This document shows, piece after piece, positions 24,966-34,932 of a DNA stretch of 64,000 bases. The DNA is from Ampelocalamus luodianensis (lineage: Eukaryota > Streptophyta > Magnoliopsida > Poales > Poaceae): NCBI GenBank assembly GCA_036346255.1, contig CM070617.1, positions 20,759,080 to 20,823,079 of the forward strand. Reading direction: 5' to 3'. The position numbers and the translations under genes are program-made. The notes beneath the pieces were generated by a model. That model was given only the letters and a program-made list of their open reading frames with translations, had not been told where the DNA came from and did no database searches. Numbering within the stretch: position 1 is the stretch's first letter; each line of letters starts with the position of its first letter.

Positions 24966-25457
24966 TCCCACATGCTGTTGCGCGAACCCTACGTGCATAT
25001 GTGCGTGCCACTACAACGACGGCCAGCCACGTCCGAGGCGCCCCACTGAACAACACTCTATGTGGGTAGCACGAGGCACTTTCTACCATTAGGCACGTTC
25101 AGAGAAGCTTGTACCTCCGTACTCTCCCCTTATTTATGCAATTATGTTGAATGTATCATGTGCCTTTAGCACGAGGGACCTTCTACCATTAGGCACGTCC
25201 AGAGAAGCTTGTACCTTTGTACTCTCTCGTTATTTATGCAATTATGTTCAATGTATCGTGTGCCTTTCATCGAGTTGACCATAAACCTAAACCTAAACCC
25301 TAAATCCTAACCCTAACTAGTGTAATGGAAGGATACACGACAGTTCATCCATTCATGAAGGAGTGCAATGCATAGGTAAATAGTAGATATTACAATCTCA
25401 TTACAATTGAACTTGTAATTGGCAGGAACAAAACATAATAGTACAACACACTAAAAC
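24966..25457. other. spacer between convergent MULE genes with a 100-bp duplication and telomere-like motif
   Basis: Lies between the 3' ends of the zinc-finger gene (+) and the PMD gene (-). A 100-bp unit beginning GCACGAGG occurs at 25069 and 25169 with few differences. After it, about 25281-25318 reads as degenerate CCTAAAC/CCCTAAA repeats. No coding sequence is supported. Confidence 0.6.
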
Positions 25458-28019
25458 TCATGGTCCCTGCCTCCGTCGCCTGCCCCGACGCTGCAGCTGC
25501 TCCGAAGGGAATGTGAACCTGTCAGGAGAGTGGCGTGCATCCCGAAAGTCGTAGTGGGACTGCTGCGTGGGAGGCGGTGTCACATAGAACTCATTGTAGG
25601 GAGCCGGGCGAGGTTGGAGCAAAGCGTCCACCCACTCATCCTGCGTTCCTTGGCCTTCATGTCCCAATTGGTCACTCCAGACCTGCAAATTCGGTGGGCT
25701 ATGTGAGTTTACCGCAGCGTGCAACGGGAATAATGAATTAAGTACGTTACAGCGCACCTGTGTATGTGGTTGTGCGGACGATGATGCTCCGGGGCAATCG
25801 GCGCCATAATAGTGCACAGTGCTTGCGCCGAACGACTGCTCCAACCACGGGTTTCCCTCATACAGGTTTGGCTGCACGCCTTGCGCGAACGTGGGCAACG
25901 CCTCGTCTTGGCGCTGGGGCGAGTCAGGGTCGCTATCTGCAGTCGCACCTCGCGGACCTGGCGACGAAGTCCGGTCCTGTGTCTCCCCCTGCGACGGCGG
26001 CGAGCGCATCGCCACGTCGCAAGTCTTTGAAAGAACAAACAGTGAGATATACTTAACAAATAAGGGCACGTGCAAAAAGTTAGAACAAGAATTTGTAATT
26101 GACATACCGCTTGCCCGAGGCCGAGGCGCGTGGAGGAAGAGCGACTGTAGCTACGACGACTACCAGAGTGCGATGGGCGTGCAGATGGTGGTGCGGAGGG
26201 AGGCGCTGAGGGCGGTGGGGAAGGAGGTTGTCCTCGGTGTTCGCGTCGTCGCCCACCTACGTCACTGTGCCGACCACAAGTGATGGCCCTCATTGCCGCT
26301 GCCGAGTCATCATAGACTCGCTGCAGCATACCTAGGAACTGAGAGGAGGTGCTGGTCCTCCCACGTCGTAGACCGAGGGCAGCCTTGGTGTTGATACTGC
26401 GAAGGTGGTCGTACTGCAAGGAAACCGAGAATAAATTAGACGCGTTTCCCATGCAAAAAAAACTTGAAAGAATATTTTACCGTCTCCTCCTGGCGTGCCG
26501 CTCGATGAGTGTCAGGACCTGCTCGTACAGCGGCGGCGTGCGTGACCTCCGTAGGACGCTGTGGCGCCGCACCAGTAAGGCTGCTCCTGGTGCGCGGAAC
26601 GTACCACCTCAAGTACGTAGTGTGTGTCTCGACATCGTACGGTCGTGCCTCCTGCACGACGTCGATCGCCGCCCTCTCGTCCCATAGCGTGGTCCACGGT
26701 GGCTGTGTCTCCCTCCAGTCGTCGCTCTTCCGGCCTTGTCTCGTTTGCCTGCAAGTGAATTTGGATGTTAGACAGTCAGAAAAAGAGATGCAGCCAACAG
26801 GTAAACCAAGTAACAACATACCTGTGGGCCTTCGCTACAAGAGGTCGTCCCGGAGGCGGTGGCACCTGCTGGTAAAGCCCAAACTGTCTCATGACCCGCT
26901 GTGGTGAGTACGGCTCGACCATATGGGAGAACACTAGATGAAAGGTCGTCATCCCAAGATGTCGTAGTCTGATCGCATTGAGAGGACAAGCCGTGAAAGT
27001 CGTGTCCACAATGAACTGTGTAGACCATGGGAAGCATATGACCTCAGCCTCGTGAAGAGTCTCGAGCTGGTTGTGGAACTCAGGGTACACGCGCCTCGGC
27101 CTCTCCCTAGCCCACCCTAGCCGAGCACGTGTCCAGCGAGTGCCCATTGTGGGCCCCTCAATGGGGTCGGCGCCATCTCCCACACCGTAAAACTTCGGGG
27201 ATGTGCGCGAAGGGTGCGGCCGTCTGCGGAAGTACGGCGCCAACCGAAGTGCTCCCACGACCACAGCTGCAAGAGCATGTAGCATACTGCGAGGACTGGC
27301 TCACCGGCCGTACTGCGCTGTGAGGCATCACACAAGCCTCGGTACGTGGCGCAAAGCACGGCGGAGCCCCAACTGTACTGCGGCACCTCTTCGGGCCAGG
27401 CGTCCGCCAACGCCCCAGCAAGATGGATGTAGCTAGGGTGCACCCAATCTCCCTGAGTCGTAGGAAACAAGACCCACCCAAAGAGGAACAACAGGTACGC
27501 AAGGAAGTGTGTCCGTATGACCTGCTGGGTCGCGTCCACGGGGCAGACCATGTACCGTCGTAGCCAGGAATGTGGCACACCTGACATGTTCTGCGGGATC
27601 GGGTCACCGAACCTCTCAGCCATCCGCACCTTCCAGTCTGGTCGCCTCGGAGGTGGCACTACTGCATGACCCCGCAGTGGTAGTCCTGTAAGCATAGCGA
27701 CATCCTGCAGAGTAATGGTCATCTCCCCCCACCGGAAGTGGAAGGTGTGTGTCTCCGGTCTCCAACGGTCCACGAGGGCGGACAACAGTGGCGCATCGAA
27801 CTGAAACGTGTGATCCAGGTCCAACAGGCGGGCAATGGGCAAAAGCCCGGTGTCCCGTAGTAGTGGGACGTACCGCGGGTCCAAAGGCCAGTGCTCTCTG
27901 GGACTCCTGAGGACAAAGCACGGAGGGCCCATGCCGGATGACCACGCGTGGCATCGGTGTCCTCGATCCCACCGTGGGTCGAGCAGCTCGTACGCGACGT
28001 CGTCTGCAGGCTGCTCCAT
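25458..28019 (-). CDS. plant mobile domain (PMD) protein carried by the MULE
   Basis: Exons at 28019-26822, 26748-26481, 26413-26108, 26024-25758 and 25682-25458 (stop) encode a protein of roughly 750 aa. The N-terminal half is a plant mobile domain: FDAPLLSALVDRWRPETHTF, EMTITLQDVAMLTGLPLRG, then FLAYLLFLFGWVLFP and WGSAVLCATYRGLCDAS. PMD is found in MAIN-like plant proteins and in Ty3/gypsy and MULE transposons. The C-terminal exons are low-complexity, with Ser/Pro-rich (PPSAPPSAPPSARPS) and Gln/Arg-rich stretches. The frame changes near 27,160, between TVWEMAPTPLRG and GTRWTRARLG, with no obvious intron, so a one-base indel probably breaks this copy. ATG at 28019 is the best start, though an upstream exon is possible because the frame stays open to 28,328. 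Confidence 0.75.
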
Positions 28020-28099
28020 CTCCTGAGGTACGTACAACAACAAGTTAGTGTGTAGATAAAACATGACATACAAAAAGGCAAAATAAAAGCAAAACATAT

Positions 28100-28440
28100 A
28101 GCACACATACACAACAAAGAAATGACAAGAACCATTGTCCGACATACATACACAACATACATATAGCATACATAGGCAACAAACATATGACAACAGCCAT
28201 TGTCCAACACATTCCAACACGTACAACATGATAACGCCTAACACAACATACATATAGCATACATAGCCAACAAACATATGACAACAGCCATTGTCCGACA
28301 CATTCCAACACGTACAACATGATAACACCTAACACAACATACATATAGCATACATAGCCAACAAACATATGACAACAGCCATTGTCCGACACATTCCAAC
28401 ACGTACAACATGAGAACGCATAACACATTACAACAAACAT
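28100..28440. repeat. 91-bp tandem repeat between mudrA and PMD genes
   Basis: CATATGACAACAGCCATTGT recurs at 28184, 28275 and 28366, exactly 91 bp apart, each followed by ACACATTCCAACACGTACAA. A degenerate partial copy precedes them. The array separates the mudrA 3' end from the PMD start and may lie in the PMD promoter. Confidence 0.85.
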
Positions 28441-28474
28441 CTAGCATACATATATGGCCGATGAAACTTCGTCG

Positions 28475-31111
28475 CTACGGTGCGTTGCTTGACCCGGGCC
28501 TGTTTGGGCAGGTGGCGAACGAGTGGCCAATCGTCTTGCAAAGTCTGCATCTCTGGCGCCTAGCCCGTTGCCCACGCTGGCTTTCATCCATGTCATTACG
28601 GATGCGGCGGGACTGCCGTCTGCCACGGGCGACCTGCTTGAGTGCGTCATTCGGCACCCACTTCACGTGCCCCGGCCAGAGGTCCCTGTAATGCATATCC
28701 ACCCCGTACGAATTGAACTCGGCACTCCAAGTGCCGTACAGGTGGTGAATGTCGTAGAACTCGACACGTATTGAGCCGAGGCCTGGCGCCACGCTGCGCA
28801 CGCCGCGTACACATGGGAGCACGGCTTGTGAAGAAGCCTCGGCTTATTGCAGGTGCAGGACGCTTCATCATCGATCGAGCAGACTTGTTTGCGATCACCC
28901 CTAGCTTGACCCATGACATACTTCTGCCTCAGACGGATCTCAAACTTCTTTCTTATGCCATCCATGGTCCTAGCAGTGTGCGAACGAGCTTTTTGGATCT
29001 TCTTGTTGATGTAGGCCTGCACCACCTCCGAAAATTGCTTGCCTTCGTCCATATGCTTCTTCGCCATCACGGCTCTGTTTACGAAGTATCCCACGGTACG
29101 GTTCCAGCTCTCCTCAACAATTGCGGTGATCGGGAGGGATCGGACACCCTTCAGGACACCGTTGTACACCTCTGACATGTTGGTCGTCATGATTCCGTAC
29201 CGTGCACCACCGGTGTCGTGCAGTAGAGACCATTTTTCTAACTCGGGTGCGTGCGAGTTTACCCACTGCGTGAACTCCCCAACTCTGGGGGAGCCGCCGG
29301 CCGCTTCCCCTACCCCGGCGTCCTGAGAATTTCTAACATGCTTGGTAGTTTCCTCGTCCAACTGTCTCCACACGGCGTCGAACTTTCGCCTTTGGTTCTG
29401 CATGCATAGCTTTTTGAAGGTCTTCATCAGGTCCTTGTTTCGGAACCTTGTGTGGAAGTTCGCCGCGAGATGCCTCATACACCATCGGTTCGTCAGGTCG
29501 TTCCACTGGTAGGGCGGCTGCGTCCCGTTTTGCATCATAGTAAACGCGGACAGTAACCCTGCATTACGGTCCGAGATGACGCACACACCTGGGCGGTCTT
29601 CAACCACCGCCCGCTTCACGTTTGAAAGGAACCACAGCCAACTACTCGTGTTCTCGCTCTCAACAATCGCGAAGGCCACGGGTAGTAACTGGTCATTCGC
29701 GTCAGCTGCAACCGCGATGAGGACGGTGCCCTTGTACTTGCCAGTGAGGAAGGTGTCGTCCATCGACAGCACAGGACGACAGTACTTGAACCCTCTAATC
29801 GATTGGGGAAGGCCCAGAATACTCTGTCAAGGATAAAACAATTCGGCCCCTTCGTAGGATGCACCCGGTCCAGCTTGTCAATGAATGTCCCTGGATTCGA
29901 TTCTGCAATCTGATGGAGCATTCTTGGGACAAAGTCGTAGGCCTCTTCGTATGTGCCGAACATACGCTCTAGGACCTTCTGTTTCGCCCGCCACACCTTG
30001 TTGTATCCAACCGGGAAGCCCACCATATTGACAACATCTGCCAAAAGCAGCTTCGGCGAGACAGATACATCACTTACAACGAGGTGGATTATCAGCTCTG
30101 CAATATATGACGACGTCAAGTTGCGGTGCCTATGAAGTGGCTCTGCAAGCTCGCATGTGTGATCCTTCAGCACTGTTATGCGGAAGTCCGTGGCGGCACT
30201 CCTGAACCGCTGCGCACGAACCTTGCCAGGGCAAGATCCATCCACACACTTCACGATGTACGTGTCAGGGTTGGACCTGTGCACCCGATACGTCCGACTA
30301 ATGTTGACAGCGTATCTGGCAATGGCCTGCTGGGCAGCGCTCTTGTTGGAGAAGCGCTGCCCTAAGAGCAGAGTGTCTTCATTGAAGCCCCACCCTGCCT
30401 CCTCCGGCTGCAGCAGAACCAGGGATGTCACTGTGATGTCGTCCAATCTAGACGAGACATACGCAACGTCGGTGGTCACAACACCACCTAATACACCTCC
30501 CGTACCAACTTCTCCATCAGGCTCCTCTCCAGAACTAGCTGTATCCACAGCCTCCTCCTCGCTTTCAACTTGCTCCGCAAGGTATTCGTGGCAGTCAATA
30601 CGGGTTGCCCACCACCTTTCCACGCCTTCGTTGGGCTCGAAAGCCTCCGCACGCCTCCTCAAGTCTCCATCACCCACTTCCTCGCCCACATCTCCACCAA
30701 CGCACGTCGTCGCATCAACTCCACTGAACCACCCATCGCAGATGATTCCGTCCTCTCCACAAACTGGACATACACCATCGGCCTGCCGTATATTGCCGCG
30801 GCGGGGTTGCACACAACCTCCATGTAGTTGGTCCACGAAGCGTCACTGCTCACCTTCATAAGTTGCCAAAACGTCTGACCTTCATCACCCACCACCGAGG
30901 CATACAATGCCTCGATGCGTAACTTCTTCCTTCCGGTGTCCCGATCGAGCGCGAACGCAAACACCTCCTTAGCTCGCATAGACTCATATCCTTGAGCCTG
31001 GTGCGGTTGGGGTCCGTCACAATTTGACAGTCCACTCCGTCGACCCATCGCGTCGAGACCATCGCCATAGAACACGAACAAGTCTTGAATCGACATGTTC
31101 GGGGAAGACAA
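28475..31111 (-). pseudogene. mudrA-type MULE transposase gene with frameshifts
   Basis: The parts of a MuDR-type transposase occur in order but in three or more frames. The N-terminal zinc-binding region reads YIVKCVDGSCPGKVRAQRF, then LKDHTC. The DDE catalytic core follows with SMDDTFLTGKYKG (first Asp), VISDRNAGL (second Asp) and NMSEVYNGVLKG (candidate Glu). Then come a SWIM zinc finger (CTCNKPRLLHKPCSH) and a C-terminal zinc knuckle (CRLCKTIGHSFATC). The frame changes between 30,836 and 30,659, near 29,805 and near 28,770. At 29,805 the break falls between VFWAF and SIRGFKYCRPV, where one base seems lost, just before the catalytic core. All catalytic residues are present but no single protein can be translated, so this copy is probably non-autonomous now. 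Confidence 0.85.
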
Positions 31112-32160
31112 CGTTGTGTTCTATGCACAAACGAAAAACATAAATAAATAAATACACTTCACTACGTGAGTATTAACCAATAGACAAAAATAGCGAAAGG
31201 ACTCTCTGTATCAAGAAACCATGTGATGTTAGTATCAAACTTGAATTTTAATAGATTGGATTAATTTTGCTCCTACTAATTAACATTTACTTGAGTATTA
31301 TAGGATTCAATTCTATATATGGAGTTGTAAAGAAAAACACAGACTTAAATGGGTAATCAAGTAACAAAATTATTAATATATTCGTAGTTTGGCTATGTGA
31401 CTTCTTCTGCTCTTGATTAATCTTTCCTAAATGTATTTCATACTTCTATTTCAATACTAAATAATATCCCACTAGGTTGAATAACTACACAATGTAATTT
31501 TATTTTTAAAAAAACAATTCAAACAATTCATTTATTTACATGGTTTCAAAATAGAGATTTTACTGCACGAAGGATTACCATATCAATCGCTACGTGCTAA
31601 ATTCATCAAATCCTAATATACACAAAGATGCATGCATACAATGAAAGTACAAAGTACTACCCGAGTACCGCAGTTAATTACCTCAACAAATGTACTACTT
31701 AACTACGCTAAAGTAACGATCAAATAACACTAAACACATTATTTTTCTGACTAAGATGACATTAACACGACTAATTAAACAATGATATCCACGTTAACTA
31801 AACATTTATATTTACAGACAACATGTTACTCACATTAGGCATTTCTATAGTCATTCTCTACAATTTTGAGCGGTTTACTTGTTTTACCACTACGGTAATA
31901 ATGCACACCGTCCTCGGTTCTAATAATTTGTCCATTAACATGATTTCTACTGCATGAACGATTAATATATTTACGTGCTAATTAACTAACAATGACATTC
32001 ACATAAACTAAATATTTTTGTCAACTAAGTATGGTTACTTAACACATTCTACACAATCAATAACTACTACCTAAAAATACCTTTTCTTGACCACTACGCT
32101 AATTACATGACCACTACCGTAATAATTATATGACCACTACGCTAATTACATGCTAATCAA
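31112..32160. other. AT-rich non-coding part of the MULE upstream of mudrA
   Basis: About 1 kb of AT-rich sequence with stops in all frames between the mudrA 5' end and the GC-rich right terminus; it presumably contains the mudrA promoter. Short direct repeats of the form TGACCACTACGCTAATTA occur at about 32,089-32,150. Confidence 0.5.
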
Positions 32161-32689
32161 CTACCTAAAAATGTAGTCGCATGTTCACGAAAAATACCTT
32201 TTTGGCGCTGCAGCCGATCTACAACTTTTACAATTGCAAAACCTTCATATTCGGATTCTGCGCTCAGTCGCCTTCTCTTCTTCTCTTCTTCTCTTCTTCT
32301 CTCGGTCTCTCGGTCTCTCGTAGAAAGAAAAATGAATGAAGAAGTGGCAGCCGAGTGAGCAACGGGCTCAATTTTTATGTTCACGCCGCGACTTCTTTTG
32401 CTTTCCCAGGCCACACGTCGGGTCATCACGTGGCCACAGTGAATCGCGGGAGGACCCGGTGCGCGCGGTGGCACGCGGCGCCTCGGCGCTGCAGCGCGCG
32501 GGCTCGCCTGGCGTGGACGCCCGCGTGGAGGGAGCGGCCAGCTTCTGCGCTCGGTGACCGCGGAAGGTCACCGAGCTTCCGCACCCAGCGACCGCGGAAA
32601 GGACACGGCGCCATTCCGCCCTCGACGACCGCAGCAAGTTGCCCCTCCCGCGCTCATCACTTCGGTCCCGCGCTCGGCCGAATTTCCGC

Positions 32690-32848
32690 GGGGAAAGTTT
32701 CATTTCCGCGCTCACGGACCGCAGAATGGGGCACGTGTCACCACCCGGTTCTTCCGCGGTCAGAACGGGGCTACAATTGCAAATACGTTGCAGACGACGC
32801 TAAATTTGCAATTACGTAACGCTACAGGGCCAAAACAAAAAAAAAATC
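32690..32848 (-). repeat. right terminal inverted repeat of the MULE
   Basis: Read from the outside on the minus strand it starts GATTTTTTTTTTGTTTTGG, then CCCTGTAGCG, matching the left end. It shares CGTATTTGCAA, GTAGCCCC, GACCGCGGAAG and GAGCGCGGAAAT-type blocks with 20935-21090. A GC-rich block of TTCCGC/GCGGAA-rich sequence lies just inside (32,400-32,690). Confidence 0.85.
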
Positions 32849-33838
32849 GCCATCCTTTTCCAGATATACTTGCCCAGGTTTATACCTGATATGAGGGAAA
32901 GGTGAGTTTTGTTGTTCAACTTATGTATGCTAGCAGCTCTTTGAGGCAAAGTGGCCAACAATGAATACCATACCAGTTCCCAGTAGAATCCATATCAGGT
33001 AAAAGCCATATCGCTTTCTTCACAAATCTCCGGACCGACTTGAAAGACCATGGGTGATGAACTGGAATAACATGATCTCTGCCTTCTGAACGTTGCCAAG
33101 CAGGTTGATCAGTCACCCACTTCAAAGCTTCCTAACACCAAGAAATTAACATTGATAAGATCCACTTGGAAGTAAATAGAGGTGAATAAATAAATTAATA
33201 AAATGCATCTAACTGGAGAAATATTTCAGATTATTTCCTACAGTCAACTGAACCAAGAAAAGGCATTATAGATAGTGATAGAAAATTGAGTTCAGGCAAT
33301 GCTGTCTATCATTATGATTTCTGGTATGACTGGGGACACAAGTTTAATATTCTTTACTATTGAATGCCAGGCTGCCAGTAGGAAGGATCAAAATTTTAGT
33401 TTCATGAAGGAATTATCCTACACAAACATTAGCTTGTCCATGTACCTATCCTACAACTAACACTAGCTGAAAATTAAACCTTGAGAGATGCTCCCACACC
33501 CTGTAAAGAATGGTATGTAGAAAATGTCCGCTTCTTCTTGCTGCTGAACCCTGATAACATTCTTCAGAAGTCTTTGTGATTCGGGAGCAATGAGATCAGC
33601 CCACAGCCAGTAGTCAATAGAATGCTGCATATGTGAATGGGAAACAATTCAGATGTTGAAAACAAATGGAATAAGTTCAAAATTGAGAATGCTACAAGAT
33701 TATTAGGTGTACAAATATTTAACAAAGCCATGTTGTAAAACTGACGCCTTAATCGGTAACATGAAAGAGATGATAAATTTGAACAATTAGCTTAAACCCA
33801 TGCAAATAAACATTAATCTTATAATCATAACTAGGCAG

Positions 33839-33940
33839 GTGCAGCGGAATGCAGGCGGGGCGAGGCGGCGAGCGTGGGCGCAGGCGCTGGTGCGGCAGAA
33901 TGTAGGCGGAGCGAGGCAACGAGCGTGGGCACAGGCGATG
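33839..33940. repeat. 51-bp tandem duplication
   Basis: Two copies of a 51-bp GC-rich unit start at 33839 (GTGCAGCGGAATGCAGGCGG) and 33890 (GTGCGGCAGAATGTAGGCGG), with about nine differences. 51 bp is 17 codons. It lies in the GC-rich segment upstream of the GT47 exons. Confidence 0.75.
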
Positions 33941-34464
33941 GTGCCGGGTGGGGCGACCGGGCGAGCGACGGCCAACGAAGGTCATGGAGCGCGGGCGGCT
34001 GATGGCTTTGCTCCCAGCCCCAGCCCCAGGCGCCGCCACGCCGGTCGACGCTGCAGACTGCTCCAGTAGACCCTGAGCGGCGCCGCGGCCGCCGGCCAGG
34101 CGCCCCCGGGCTCCCTATAGAGCCGGGCCTCCTCCTCCCTCCGGATCATGGCGTCGAGGTCGCCGGGGGCAGCGGAGGACGCGGAGGGACGCGGAGGGGC
34201 GCGGGGAGGAAAAATCGTGTGGGGAAGGAAAAGGGCGTGGTGCTCGCGCGCGCGGATCCGCCGAGAAGAAGAGACGCATGAGCAAGCGACGATGCCCTCC
34301 AACAGAGAAAATCACTCGTCGCAAAGCCTCGTTTCGTGTTAAGCGACAGTCGTCTCAGTAAACGACGATTTGGTTATCTCTCTTCTTTTACTCTTCGTCA
34401 TGTCATCAAAAAGTCTACATGGTATCTCTTAGAGACAAGCAAAATAGACTATTAAAGATGCCCT

Positions 34465-34932
34465 AAGTCAGATGCAGAAACTCCGACAACAAGTATGTCA
34501 CTAAGTACCACATTTTAGAGTGATGGAACAGCCAAAAGCTAGATTGATACTAGCATAGACATGATTACAGCGAACCAAATTTTAGGGTGAGCATTCCCGG
34601 ATTAAACGAGTGATGCAACTCCAACACGTGGCTCAAACATACTCAAATTTTTTATCCAAAAATAGAAGGCCCCCTTTTGGGCAAAACGAGACCAAAAGTG
34701 CTGAGTCCTAAAAGGAAACAAAGAGAGAAGGCATCAGATAGCGCCTCTAGTGGAAATATCATTCAATTATTACGACCCACACCACAGAGTATTATAAATA
34801 TTATTGCATGCGTATACACACACCCGAGGAATTTCTTTGCTTCTGCGTGCAAAGTCATTTGTCTCAGACTGCAGAATTTGCTACCTCACGCTTCCTCTGT
34901 TCCATTTGTTCACTGAACTGAGAGTAACACCG
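34465..34932. other. intergenic region downstream of MRS2
   Basis: Between the outer TIR element and the MRS2 stop codon. It probably includes the MRS2 3' UTR, since that gene runs leftward. No other feature seen. Confidence 0.4.

Larger units (their letters stand above)
20935..32848. mobile_element. 11.9-kb Mutator-like element (MULE) with transposase, PMD and zinc-finger genes
   Basis: Both boundaries are defined directly. A perfect 9-bp target duplication GCCATCCTT lies at 20926-20934 and 32849-32857, the length diagnostic of Mutator elements. The inverted termini share TTTGGCCCTGTAGCG and remain alignable for about 150-170 bp. Inside are a decayed mudrA gene, a multi-exon plant mobile domain gene and a degenerate GRF-like locus on the minus strand, plus a two-exon GRF-type zinc-finger gene on the plus strand. 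Several tandem arrays lie between them. The target is an exon of a GT47 gene fragment. The perfect target duplication suggests a fairly recent insertion, but the transposase gene already has frameshifts, so movement may have depended on a helper. Confidence 0.92.
20838..33624 (-). pseudogene. GT47 (exostosin-like) glycosyltransferase gene fragment, split by a MULE
   Basis: Exons on the minus strand at 33624-33500 and 33131-32974, and a third beginning at 32885, match the plant GT47 family of Golgi type II membrane glycosyltransferases (for example arabinosyltransferase-like proteins). Diagnostic stretches are DYWLWADLIAPESQRLLKNV and GRDHVIPVHHPWSFKSV. The third exon breaks at 32849 and resumes at 20934, on the far side of the MULE, in the same frame. 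It runs through ILPYVPNVDLCDSKCASE to STLLFFGGRLK at about 20,838, where similarity stops. The C-terminal catalytic part is absent. A GC-rich stretch at 34085-34180 ending APLRVY may be the remnant of the first exon. The locus cannot make a full enzyme. Confidence 0.8.
20372..34464. mobile_element. outer TIR element carrying GT47 gene pieces (gene-capturing transposon, tentative)
   Basis: GGGCATCTCCAATAGTTT at 20372 and, on the other strand, GGGCATCTTTAATAGTCT ending at 34464 form imperfect inverted termini. Weaker similarity continues inward for about 60 bp (GCTTGT, TCTAA, CCATGT). Without the later MULE insertion the element would be about 2.2 kb and would hold GT47 exons with their introns, as in gene-capturing Pack-type elements. 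The 3-bp flanks are GAA and TAA, so no perfect target duplication supports it. A TAA-flanked MITE with similar ends lies at 38060-38347. Alternatively these are two independent MITE ends beside a decayed host gene. Confidence 0.45.

Noticed and set aside
32336..32889. Several overlapping open frames at the right end of the MULE
   Set aside because: They fall in the GC-rich subterminal and terminal inverted repeat, open on both strands by composition.
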